Source: Rummeliibacillus sp963792445 (GTDB taxonomy: Bacteria > Bacillota > Bacilli > Bacillales_A > Planococcaceae). From it: a stretch of DNA of 64,000 bases. The number at the start of each line of letters is the position of its first letter. The stretch's first letter is position 1. The notes below the pieces were generated by a model. The model ran no database searches and had not been told where the DNA came from. It worked only from the letters and a program-made list of their open reading frames with translations. The stretch spans positions 62,001 through 126,000 of the forward strand of contig CAWBWO010000016.1 in the NCBI GenBank assembly GCA_963792445.1. Direction: 5' to 3'. Of this stretch, positions 47,865 to 56,772 are shown piece after piece. Both the position numbers and the translations under genes were made by a program.

Positions 47865-49351
47865 TTAGTGATATTGAACTTCTTTTAATACATCGATTGT
47901 GTTAATATCGATACCCATTGCTTTTGCAACACCTTCACCATATTTCGGATCTGCTTTGTAGCAGTGGATGATATGGCGTTCTTTGATGAAGTCTTCAACG
48001 CCTTCCATGTTACGCGCAGTGTTTTCAAATAGTCGTTGTTGTTCATCTGGGCTCATGATGTTGAATAATTTACCTGGTTGTTCGAAGTAGTTATCATCAT
48101 CTTCGCGGAAATCATAGATATCTGCTGGACCTGCTTCTTCGCTTGGATTTTTGAACTCAGGTTGTTCTTGCCATTCGCCATAGCTGTTTGGTTCATAGTG
48201 TAAAGTGCTGCCTAAGTTTCCATCAGTACGCATTGCACCATCGCGGTGGAAGTTGTGTACTGGGCATTTTGGCGCGTTTACTGGAATTAAGTTGTGGTTT
48301 ACACCTAAACGATAACGTGCAGCATCGGCATATGCAAATAGACGAGCTTGTAACATACGGTCTGGTGAGAAGCTAATACCAGGAACTACGTTTGAAGGAG
48401 CGAATGCAGCTTGTTCTACTTCTGCAAAGTAGTTAGCTGGGTTACGGTTTAACTCGAATTCACCAACTTCAATTAGTGGGTAAGTCTTTTTTATACCATA
48501 CTTTTGTTAAGTCAAATGGATTGTCATGGTAGGTTTTTTGCTTGTTCATCTGTCATGACTTGGATGTACATGGTCCATTTAGGGAACTCACCACGTTCGA
48601 TTGCTTCATAAAGGTCGCGTTGTGAAGATTCGCGGTCTTTTGCAATTACTTCTGCAGACTCTTCATCCGTTAGATTTTGGATGCCTTGTTGTGTTTTGAA
48701 GTGGAATTTCACATATACACGTTCATTTTCTGCATTAATCATTGAATATGTGTGAGAACCAAAGCCATGCATATGGCGGTAATCAGTTGGGATACCACGG
48801 TCGCCCATTACATAAGTAATTTGATGTAATGCTTCAGGAAGGTTTGTCCAGAAGTCCCAGTTGTTATTTGCTGAACGCATATTCGTACGTGGATCGCGTT
48901 TTACAGCATGGTTTAAATCAGGGAAGTGCATTGCATCACGGAAGAAGAAAACAGGCGTGTTGTTACCAACTAAGTCCCAGTTACCTTGTTCTGTGTAGAA
49001 TTTCAAAGCAAAACCACGGATATCACGTTCAGCATCTGCTGCACCGCGTTCACCTGCTACTGTTGAGAAACGAGCGAACATATCTGTTTTCTTACCAACT
49101 TTCGAGAAGATGGCTGCTTTTGTATATTTTGTAATATCATGAGTAACTGTAAAAGTACCGAAAGCACCTGAACCTTTAGCGTGCATACGGCGTTCTGGAA
49201 TAACTTCACGGTTAAAGTTTGCTAATTTTTCAATCAACCATACGTCTTGTAAAAGTACTGGACCACGTTTGCCTGCAGTCATAGAGTTTGTATTACTTAC
49301 AACAGGAGCACCAGCGGCAGTAGTTAACTTTTTGTTGTGACCATTTGTCAT
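47865..49351 (-). pseudogene. katA: Monofunctional heme catalase KatA, two +1 frameshifts
   Basis: Clade-3-type catalase of about 494 residues after repair. The first frame contains the catalytic region RRMHAKGSGAFGTFTV (His) and FFFRDAMHFPDLNHA, and stops at EQAKNLP (48524). Removing one base near 48528 gives PDNPFDLTKVWYKKD; a second extra T near 48490 is needed to reach YPLIEVGEFELNRNPANYF. The last frame has ISFSPDRMLQARLFAYADAARYRLG, the proximal heme-tyrosine motif (normally LFSYxDxxRyRLG), and ends at 47865. All catalytic residues are intact, so the gene may be functional if the indels are errors. A PerR box lies upstream. Confidence 0.85.
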
Positions 49352-49427
49352 GAAATAATTCCTCCTAATAGATTCTTAGAATTGTCTCTTCGAAAACAAC
49401 TATAACAGATTAATAATTGAAAGTAAA

Positions 49428-49442
49428 TTATAATCATTCTAT
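49428..49442 (-). promoter_or_regulatory. PerR box upstream of katA
   Basis: TTATAATCATTCTAT matches the TTATAATNATTATAA consensus at 12 of 14 fixed positions. It lies 77 bp upstream of the katA start, suggesting peroxide-inducible expression as in Bacillus. Confidence 0.65.
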
Positions 49443-49873
49443 TTTAGTAATTTTTATTTTTAAGGAAAATATATAAAAATAAGTATAGTTGATGAATATT
49501 ATCTACTATTTAATATATATTGACCATGCATTGCTAAATAAGCTTAAGATAAGAAAGATGTAAGACTATATAATCTTCAATTATCATTTAAAAGTTATGA
49601 TCACTAATTGAGAAATTAAATAAAATATACACATTATAATTATTCCAATTATCAATTTGATGAAAAATGTCGAATTAATTGAAAATGATATCAACCAAGT
49701 TTACTCTATGATTCCATTAAAATGGATATGCATAATGCTTAAGAATTTTAATTATTTAGTTTATTTCCATTCAGAGATATATTATTATTGTTTTACAAAC
49801 ATAAAACACACTATTCTTATAATAATTATAAAGATAATACTGATAATATAATAAAATGGAATGAGGGAGAAAA
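49443..49873. other. AT-rich intergenic region
   Basis: No supported gene; a 64-codon frame at 49657-49851 is Ile/Tyr-rich, lacks a ribosome binding site and looks like translated AT-rich DNA. The promoter of the M20 hydrolase gene must lie here. Confidence 0.5.
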
Positions 49874-51079
49874 ATGCCAATTTCAATTAAAGATGAAGCA
49901 ATCCAAATTATTTTCAATGATATTGAACAGCTTTTTGAAGAAACAACTTCATGGAGAAGACATTTGCATCAACATCCTGAACTATCATTTCAGGAGCAAG
50001 AAACCGCAAAATTTATTGCGGAGAAATTAGAGCACTTTGGTATCGAAGTAAAACAGCATATTGGCGGAAATGGTTTGATTGGTATTTTAAAAGGTTCACA
50101 TAGTGGGCAAACAGTAGCACTTAGAGCGGATTTTGATGCGTTACCAATTACAGATTTAAAAGAGGTACCTTATAAATCCCAAAACCCTGGAGTAATGCAT
50201 GCTTGTGGTCATGATGGACACACATCAGCATTACTTTCAACCGCAAGAGTATTGGCACAACATAAGGACAAAATTCATGGGTCTGTTGTATTCATCTTCC
50301 AACATGCTGAAGAAACACCACCCGGTGGGGCAAAATTTATGATGGAGGATGGCGTATTAGACAATGTTGAAGTTGTCTTCGGCGCACATCTTGATTCAGG
50401 AAATCCTGTAGGAAAGGTATCCGTTGGTGAAGGCTACCGAATGGCTGCGGTAGATAAATTCAAAATTACATTGCAGGGCTTAGGTGGTCACGGGGCACGC
50501 CCTCAAGAAGCTATTGATTCCATTGTGCTTGGCGGACAAATTATTAATGCACTTCAACAAATTGTTAGTAGACGCTTAAATCCATTTGATCCAGCAGTTG
50601 TTACAATAGGTGTTTTCCATGCAGGTAGTGCCTTCAATATTATTGCAGACTCTGCAGTAATCGAGGGTACTGTTCGTACTATGACAGAGGATGTACGCCA
50701 AAAAGTGAAACAAGAAATTTATACTATTGTGCAAGGTGCGACAGATGCTGCACATGCGCAGGTTGAAATTGATTATTTACATGGCTATCCTGCTCTTTAT
50801 AACCATCCGAAAGAAACAGCTATTACTCGAGAAATATTTGAAAAAGTATTTGGTAAAGAGCAAGTTCAAGATTTAAAACATTCAATGGGAGCAGAAGATT
50901 TTTCTTATTTTTTAATTGAAAGACCAGGGACTTATTTTAAAGTGGGATCACATAACGATGATGCAAAAACAAGATTCCCACATCACCACCCAAAATTTGA
51001 TTTTGATGAAAGAGCTTTATTGGTTATACAAAAGTCTTTTGTTTCATTAGTTGCACATTATTTGTTTAAGGGTGAATAG
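49874..51079 (+). CDS. M20-family amidohydrolase
   Basis: Cytosolic metal-dependent amidohydrolase of 401 residues (M20D; hippurate hydrolase / N-acyl-amino-acid or N-acetyl-diaminopimelate deacetylase group). It shows HLHQHPELSFQE at the N-terminus, metal motif MHACGHDGHTSALL (about 112-125), HAEETPPGGAKFMM with the catalytic Glu pair (about 149-162), and a late MGAEDFSYFL motif. The dimerisation lid runs from about 190 to 305. Substrate is uncertain. The start follows GAGGGAG. Single gene. Confidence 0.88.
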   Translation: MPISIKDEAIQIIFNDIEQLFEETTSWRRHLHQHPELSFQEQETAKFIAEKLEHFGIEVKQHIGGNGLIGILKGSHSGQTVALRADFDALPITDLKEVPYKSQNPGVMHACGHDGHTSALLSTARVLAQHKDKIHGSVVFIFQHAEETPPGGAKFMMEDGVLDNVEVVFGAHLDSGNPVGKVSVGEGYRMAAVDKFKITLQGLGGHGARPQEAIDSIVLGGQIINALQQIVSRRLNPFDPAVVTIGVFHAGSAFNIIADSAVIEGTVRTMTEDVRQKVKQEIYTIVQGATDAAHAQVEIDYLHGYPALYNHPKETAITREIFEKVFGKEQVQDLKHSMGAEDFSYFLIERPGTYFKVGSHNDDAKTRFPHHHPKFDFDERALLVIQKSFVSLVAHYLFKGE

Positions 51080-51366
51080 GGGATATAATATGGAAACTTT
51101 TCAATTTGATTATTTAGTGCATTTTTAGATTTGCCATACTCGCCTTTGTTGGCATTTAAGTTAACTAGATTGGTGTAAGAATAGTATTCGTTGAATCGGG
51201 CTATGGTTGTTAGTGGTGACCAGCATCATTTCGGAAAATAAGCGATTATTTATATAGAGGTAAAGATGTCTAAAGTTGATTCTTCAGGCATCTTTTTTGT
51301 TGATGGTATATAAGTATCTAATCTACATATTTTTTAGTCAAAATATTTCATTTATGATAGAGGTAC
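51080..51366 (+). other. Intergenic region before the NOS gene
   Basis: No gene seen. A terminator stands at 51261-51299 (AAGATG-CT / AG-CATCTT then TTTT), far from the M20 gene stop, so the amidohydrolase mRNA has a long 3' tail or another short transcript ends there. Confidence 0.45.
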
Positions 51367-51396
51367 ATGGTTTTAATAGGAGGCTTTAGTAATATT

Positions 51397-52461
51397 ATGC
51401 CAATGTTAAATGAGGCAATTGATTTTATAAAGATGTATTATGCTGAAAATAGTTTGCCAAAAGAACAGATGGAACAGCGTCTTGTGGAAGTTGAACAGCA
51501 AATTTCAGAGCTTGGGAGTTATTCTCATACGACAGAGGAACTCAACTTTGGAGCAAAAGTGGCATGGCGAAATAGTAATAAGTGCATTGGACGCTTGTTT
51601 TGGCAATCGTTACAAGTAAAGGATCAACGAGAAATAACAGATGAAGAAGTAATTTACGAAAAGCTATTAGAACATATTGAATTTGCTACGAATAAAGGGA
51701 AAATACGGCCGACTATTTCCATCTTTGAACCGGAAAAAGTACGTATTTGGAACCATCAGTTAATTCGTTATGCTGGTTATGAACAAGAAGATGGCTCTGT
51801 CATGGGAGATTCCGATTCTATTGCTTTTACAAAAGAATGTATCGAATTAGGTTGGCAAGGAAAAGGTGGGCCGTTTGATGTATTGCCACTTGTTATACAG
51901 ATTGAGGAATGTAAACCTCGTTTCTTTGAGATTCCAAAAAAATATATAAAAGAAGTACCTTTACGTCATCCTGAATTTGAGTGGTTTGAAGAGCTACAGT
52001 TGAAATGGTATGCTGTACCGATGATATCAAGTATGAAGCTTGAAATAGGGGGAATCATCTATGCAGCTGCTCCTTTTAACGGCTGGTATATGGGCACTGA
52101 AATTGGCGCTCGTAACTTGGCAGATGAATATCGCTACAATCAATTACCAATCATTGCAGAGAAAATGGGATTAAATACGACTTCGAACTCAAGCTTATGG
52201 AAAGATCGTGCGTTAGTTGAACTGAATGTAGCTGTACTGCATTCTTTTAAGGAAGATGGTGTAAGTATTGTGGATCATCATACTGCTGCGCAACAATTCA
52301 AGCGATTTGAAGCAAATGAAGAAACTGCAAATCGTGATGTAACGGGCAATTGGACATGGCTGATCCCACCATTGTCTCCTGCTACAACGCATATATTCCA
52401 CAAACCATATAATAATATGAAAAAATCTCCAACATATTCTTATCAGAAAAACCCTTATTGA
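51397..52461 (+). CDS. nos: Bacterial nitric oxide synthase, oxygenase domain
   Basis: Heme enzyme of about 354 residues that oxidises arginine to NO and citrulline, without its own reductase domain, as in Bacillus. Heme-thiolate Cys63 lies in WRNSNKCIGRLFW; the arginine-binding Glu235 lies in FNGWYMGTEIGARNLAD; the pterin/dimer region WTWLIPPLSPATTHIFH is near the C-terminus. ATG 51397 aligns with known bacterial NOS starts and follows AGGAGG at a long 13-base spacing; an in-frame ATG at 51367 would lack a binding site. Electrons would come from general flavodoxin or reductases. Monocistronic. Confidence 0.94.
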   Translation: MPMLNEAIDFIKMYYAENSLPKEQMEQRLVEVEQQISELGSYSHTTEELNFGAKVAWRNSNKCIGRLFWQSLQVKDQREITDEEVIYEKLLEHIEFATNKGKIRPTISIFEPEKVRIWNHQLIRYAGYEQEDGSVMGDSDSIAFTKECIELGWQGKGGPFDVLPLVIQIEECKPRFFEIPKKYIKEVPLRHPEFEWFEELQLKWYAVPMISSMKLEIGGIIYAAAPFNGWYMGTEIGARNLADEYRYNQLPIIAEKMGLNTTSNSSLWKDRALVELNVAVLHSFKEDGVSIVDHHTAAQQFKRFEANEETANRDVTGNWTWLIPPLSPATTHIFHKPYNNMKKSPTYSYQKNPY

Positions 52462-52476
52462 TATAGGGAACAAAAA

Positions 52477-52509
52477 GAAAAAGGACAACAATTTTGTTGT
52501 CCTTTTTCC
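52477..52509. terminator. Bidirectional terminator between nos and MFS gene
   Basis: Perfect stem AAAAAGGACAACA / TGTTGTCCTTTTT, convergent genes. Confidence 0.92.
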
Positions 52510-52510
52510 T

Positions 52511-53725
52511 CTATTTCTCTGGTGTTACAAAGCGATCTTTTGCTGATATCCACGCAGCTATAAATAATCCGATTACGGCAATTGCGTAGAGTATATTTGC
52601 CGCATGAAAGCTGCTCCATAAATCATGAACGTATCCATAAAGTACGGGACCTACTGCAGCTAGTAGATAGCCAATGGATTGTGCAGTACCACTAAGCTCT
52701 GCAGCTTCTATTGCGTTTCGTGAACGTAGAGAGAAGAACATCATAACAAGTCCAAATGATGCTCCTCCTGCAAGACCAATTAGAATCATCCAAAGAATAG
52801 TTAGAGATGTAATGTTCATCAATATTCCTGTAAAACCAATTACATAAAAAATACTAAACAATACTACAAGTGGACGCTGGTCTGTTCGACGTCCAGCGAG
52901 TATTGGAATCAGAAATGTCATTGGTAATTGTGAAAATTGCATGATAGAAAACATCCAGCCAGCTTGATTTGCATCCATTCCTTGGGATTCTAAACTTGCC
53001 GGAATCCAAGCAGCTGTTGTATAGAAGATAAAAGATTGTAAGCCCATAGCTACAGTAATAGCCCAAGTTAAAGGATATTTCCAAATTGGTTTGCTTATAT
53101 TTTGTATTTTGCTTTTTCCTTTTAATCCCGCTTGCTTTCTAACCTGAGGTAACCATACAACGATGGCGATAATGGTTAAAACAATCCAACAACCTAGAGC
53201 ACCTTTCCATCCTAATGAAGTTCCAGCTATTGGATAACTAACTCCTGCTGCAACACTTGCTGTAACATTCATAGAAAGTGTAAAGATGGATGTTAAAAGT
53301 CCTACTTGTAAAGGAAATTTTAATTTAATCAGTGCCGGTAACAGAACATTACCAAAGGCAATGGCAATGCCGATTAATGCGGTTCCTATTAATAGGAAAA
53401 ATGTATTTCCAAGTGATCGGCTTAAAATTCCTATTGCTAAAATAATCATGGCACTAAGTAACGTTTTTTCGAACCCAAAGTGACTAGCGAATTTTGGAGC
53501 AAATGGGGATATAATCGCAAATGCTAGTAATGGGATTGTTGTAATAAATCCTGCTAATACATTTGAAATATCCAAACCTTCTTTTATATAGGAAATAATA
53601 GGTCCTACAGAAGTGAGTGGTGAACGTAATGTAGAAGCGATGAAAATAATACCAAGAACAAGAAGCCAAGTACTTCGATTCCAAGGCATTTTTTTGCTAT
53701 TTCGAGTTGATTGTTGTGAAGCCAA
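52511..53725 (-). CDS. MFS transporter, CynX/NimT (YycB-like) family
   Basis: Twelve-helix major facilitator of 404 residues. The CynX-family hallmark ASTLRSPLTSVGPIISYIKEGL is at 30-51, and a Gly/Arg loop AGRRTDQRPLVVL stands mid-protein. The family has been tied to cyanate, nitroimidazole and other small anions; the substrate is unknown. Single gene, start preceded by AAGGAGG. Confidence 0.88.
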   Translation of the reverse strand: MASQQSTRNSKKMPWNRSTWLLVLGIIFIASTLRSPLTSVGPIISYIKEGLDISNVLAGFITTIPLLAFAIISPFAPKFASHFGFEKTLLSAMIILAIGILSRSLGNTFFLLIGTALIGIAIAFGNVLLPALIKLKFPLQVGLLTSIFTLSMNVTASVAAGVSYPIAGTSLGWKGALGCWIVLTIIAIVVWLPQVRKQAGLKGKSKIQNISKPIWKYPLTWAITVAMGLQSFIFYTTAAWIPASLESQGMDANQAGWMFSIMQFSQLPMTFLIPILAGRRTDQRPLVVLFSIFYVIGFTGILMNITSLTILWMILIGLAGGASFGLVMMFFSLRSRNAIEAAELSGTAQSIGYLLAAVGPVLYGYVHDLWSSFHAANILYAIAVIGLFIAAWISAKDRFVTPEK

Positions 53726-53931
53726 GTATCATAGCCTCCTTGTAAAACAGATTCTTTTAGCAACAGTATCATTAATAGATAGATAATTTCAATATTTATA
53801 CAAAAAATAGTAAGCTAGGATATTATAAGACTTATATTGTATTAATAATGTTAATAATTTAGGACTTGTGAATAATGCTCCTCTATACTATAATGGGAGG
53901 CGTATTAAAAATTATATATTGCATGCCTCAT

Positions 53932-54120
53932 CCAATAGATGGGGTAGAGGTCGCGATCTTCATAAGTATAATCGATGAGATGAAAAAGCATTATAGACTC
54001 GATTAAAAAGGGAATATCGCCGAAGTATTGCTAAGCTTTTTATTGGCAATGCTGGGGCTGTTATCGAAAGGGACAGAACTGTCACGCCTGGAATGGTGTG
54101 TTGAGCTATCTTTATCAAGG
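53932..54120 (+). ncRNA. Lysine riboswitch (L box)
   Basis: Leader with the L-box core: GTAGAGGTCGCGATCTTCAT, AAGTAT, ATCGCCGAAG, GGCAATGCTGGGGCTGTTAT, GGACAGAACTGTC and closing GAGCTATC. It lies upstream of a lysine permease and before a terminator, so lysine would stop transcription. Ends are approximate. Confidence 0.9.
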
Positions 54121-54138
54121 TTGATGGGGAATTTAGAT

Positions 54139-54173
54139 ACCATCCACAAATTTTTTTGCGGTGGTTTTTTTAT
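54139..54173 (+). terminator. Riboswitch-controlled terminator before lysP
   Basis: ACCATCCAC ... GCGGTGGT followed by TTTTTTTA. The upstream GATGG at 54123-54127 can pair with CCATC and serve as antiterminator. Confidence 0.8.
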
Positions 54174-54221
54174 TTTCCTTTACCCGCCTCATCAGCAATG
54201 AAAATCGGAAAGAGGAGAATT

Positions 54222-55694
54222 ATGAGTACAAAAAATACAAGCGATAGCGTTCAGCCGAGCTTAAATAGAGGTTTAAAAAGTCGCCATGTTACGATGATTT
54301 CACTTGGTGGAACCATTGGTACAGGATTGCTACTTGCAAGTGGTAACTCAGTTGCTGCTGCAGGACCTGGTGGTGCGATATTAGCCTACGGATTAATTGG
54401 GATTATGGTATTTTTCCTAATGACTAGTCTTGGTGAAATGGCTGCTTATATGCCAGTTTCAGGGTCGTTTAGTACGTATGCATCAAAATTTATCGATCCA
54501 GCATTAGGCTTTGCATTGGGATGGAACTATTGGTATAACTGGGCAATTACTATTGCAGCAGAAATTTCAGCTGTATCGATTGTGATGAAATATTGGTTCC
54601 CTGATACACCTTCATATATATGGAGTGCATCATTTTTAATCATTATTTTTGTTTTAAACTACTTATCTGTTAATAGCTTTGGTGAAAGCGAATATTGGTT
54701 TGCTTTTATCAAGGTAGCAACGATTATCATCTTTATTATTGTAAGTTTCTTAATGATTTTCGGTATCCTTGGTGGACATGCACCAGTTGGATTTACGAAC
54801 TTCTTTAAAGGGGATGCACCTTTCCATGGTGGTTTCTTAGCGACATTTGGTATTTTCTTAGCTGCTGGTTTCTCATTCCAAGGAACTGAATTACTTGGTG
54901 TTACAGCTGGTGAAACGAAGAATCCAGGAAAGACTATTCCAAAGGCAGTGAAGCAAGTTTTCTGGCGTATTTTGCTATTCTACATTTTAGCGATTTTGGC
55001 AATTGGTTTGTTAATTCCTTATACAGATCCACGCCTTGCAAATAGTGATGATGTAACTGTAAGTCCATTTACATTAGTATTTGAAAATGCAGGAATTGCT
55101 TTTGCTGCATCGATTATGAATGCAGTTATTTTAACAGCTATTCTTTCTGCTGGTAATTCAGGTTTATATGCATCATCTCGTACACTTTGGGAATTAGCGA
55201 TGGAAGGTCATGCACCAAAGATTTTTAGAAAACTAAACAAACGAGGAGTTCCAGTAGCAGCGCTTGTTGTCACAGTGCTTGTCGCATGTTTATCATTTTT
55301 AGCATCCTTATTTGGTTCAGGTACTGTATATACTTGGTTATTAAATGCATCAGGTATGTGTGGGTTCATCGCATGGCTAGGAATTGCCGCAAGTCATTAT
55401 CGATTCCGTAAAGCATTTATTGCGCAAGGTCATGATTTATCTGAGTTACCTTATCGATCAAAATTCTTCCCGTTTGGCCCAATTTTTGCATTCGTCTTAT
55501 GTGCAATTGTTGTATTAGGCCAAAACTATGCAGCATTCACAGGTGGACATATTGATTGGTACGGAATATTAGTATCGTATATCGGCTTACCAATTTTCCT
55601 AATCCTTTGGTTCGTCTATAAATTGAAAAACAAAACAAAGATAGTAAAGTTAGAAGAAGCAGATTTGACATCAAATCGACCAATTAAAGACTAA
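54222..55694 (+). CDS. lysP: Lysine-specific permease LysP
   Basis: Amino acid-proton symporter of 490 residues, APC superfamily, twelve helices. The N-terminal LKSRHVTMISLGGTIGTGLLL is the AAT-family signature, with GTELLGVTAGETKNPGKTIPKA (about 225-246) in the middle. The start is ATG 54222 with AGAGGAG; an open frame reaching 54156 overlaps the riboswitch terminator and is not used. Lysine specificity is supported by the L-box leader. Confidence 0.92.
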   Translation: MSTKNTSDSVQPSLNRGLKSRHVTMISLGGTIGTGLLLASGNSVAAAGPGGAILAYGLIGIMVFFLMTSLGEMAAYMPVSGSFSTYASKFIDPALGFALGWNYWYNWAITIAAEISAVSIVMKYWFPDTPSYIWSASFLIIIFVLNYLSVNSFGESEYWFAFIKVATIIIFIIVSFLMIFGILGGHAPVGFTNFFKGDAPFHGGFLATFGIFLAAGFSFQGTELLGVTAGETKNPGKTIPKAVKQVFWRILLFYILAILAIGLLIPYTDPRLANSDDVTVSPFTLVFENAGIAFAASIMNAVILTAILSAGNSGLYASSRTLWELAMEGHAPKIFRKLNKRGVPVAALVVTVLVACLSFLASLFGSGTVYTWLLNASGMCGFIAWLGIAASHYRFRKAFIAQGHDLSELPYRSKFFPFGPIFAFVLCAIVVLGQNYAAFTGGHIDWYGILVSYIGLPIFLILWFVYKLKNKTKIVKLEEADLTSNRPIKD

Positions 55695-55696
55695 AC

Positions 55697-55750
55697 AAAA
55701 GGCTAATTGCAGTAGGTTAAAATACCTATATATGGATTAGCCTTTTATCA
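55697..55750 (+). terminator. lysP terminator
   Basis: Stem AAAAGGCTAA / TTAGCCTTTT with inner TAGGT/ACCTA pairing. Confidence 0.88.
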
Positions 55751-55948
55751 TGTTTATTTTCATTTGAAATGAAAAATACTACAAAAATGCACTGGAACGT
55801 TCGTAGTTTAGACGAATTTTGGTTGCAAAATCTGTGAATATTCGGTTTTTAGAGATTTCTGAATTGTTTTATATTTTAATGTTTTATTGAAAAATAATAC
55901 TTTCATGCTATAATTGTGACATTCTTAAAATTAAAACAAAATATCATT

Positions 55949-56018
55949 CACTCATATAATAGCGAGAATATGGCTCGCAAGTTTCTACCAGTTTACCGTA
56001 AATGAACTGACTATGAGA
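55949..56018 (+). ncRNA. Purine riboswitch, guanine/hypoxanthine type
   Basis: Aptamer with P1 CTCATA/TATGAG, core TATAAT, CAAGTTTCTACC and CCGTAAATGAAC, closing ACTGACTATGAG. The discriminator position in GACTATG is C, the guanine-sensing form (adenine aptamers have T). It precedes xpt-pbuX, as in Bacillus. Confidence 0.95.
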
Positions 56019-56066
56019 AGCAATATAGATCGTGATTAGACTATTCTATTTACGATCCCATCGACT

Positions 56067-56128
56067 AAACTCGAAGGACTTGCTCCACTCATAGATGAAT
56101 GGATGCAAAAGTCCTTCGAGTTTTTTAT
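56067..56128 (+). terminator. Riboswitch expression-platform terminator
   Basis: Stem AACTCGAAGGACTT / AAGTCCTTCGAGTT followed by TTTT. Its loop contains CTCATAG (56088-56094), a perfect complement of the aptamer's 3' P1 strand CTATGAG, so aptamer and alternative pairings are exclusive. Confidence 0.92.
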
Positions 56129-56188
56129 TTAAAAGCGGAACACGTAAAAAACTCTAAGAACATGAAACCAAGAAGGGGGCTCCTAAGT

Positions 56189-56758
56189 TTGAAAGCACTT
56201 CAGGACAAAATCATTAGTGAAGGTAAAGTTATATCAGAAAATGTATTAAAAGTTGATTCATTCTTGAATCATCAAATCGATCCACAACTTATGCAAGCTA
56301 TTGGTCAAGAGTTTGCAGATTTATATAAAGATGCTGGTATAACAAAGATTCTTACGATTGAATCATCAGGGATTGCACCAGCAGTAATGGCGGGGCTTAT
56401 TTTAGGAATTCCTGTTGTCTTTGCTCGCAAAAGTAAATCTGTTACGTTAACAGATAACTTCTATACAACAGAAGTTTATTCATTTACAAAGAAAGTAACT
56501 AGTACGCTTACTGTTTCAAAGGATTATGTAAAAGAAGGTGATGTCGTTTTAATCATCGATGATTTCTTAGCAAACGGCGAAGCAGCAAAAGGATTACTTG
56601 ATATCGTAAATCAAGCAGGTGCTACTACTAGTGGCATTGGTATTGTAATAGAAAAAGGCTTCCAACCTGGAGGTAAGTTATTACGCGAACAAGGTTATCG
56701 CGTTGATTCATTAGCAATCGTTTCTTCATTAGAAAACGGAAAAGTCCAATTTGCTTAG
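56189..56758 (+). CDS. xpt: Xanthine phosphoribosyltransferase
   Basis: Purine-salvage enzyme of 189 residues that joins xanthine to PRPP. It has FLNHQIDPQLMQ near the N-terminus, ESSGIAPAVMAGL and the PRPP-binding VVLIIDDFLANGEAAKG. The start is TTG 56189 with AGAAGGGGG nine bases before; the frame is open back to 56099 only through the riboswitch terminator. It forms an operon with pbuX. Confidence 0.94.
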   Translation: MKALQDKIISEGKVISENVLKVDSFLNHQIDPQLMQAIGQEFADLYKDAGITKILTIESSGIAPAVMAGLILGIPVVFARKSKSVTLTDNFYTTEVYSFTKKVTSTLTVSKDYVKEGDVVLIIDDFLANGEAAKGLLDIVNQAGATTSGIGIVIEKGFQPGGKLLREQGYRVDSLAIVSSLENGKVQFA

Positions 56759-56772
56759 GAGGCAACTAATCA

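Noticed and set aside
49657..49851. 64-codon frame between katA and the M20 gene
   Set aside because: No ribosome binding site; composition (Ile, Tyr, Lys) is that of random AT-rich DNA.
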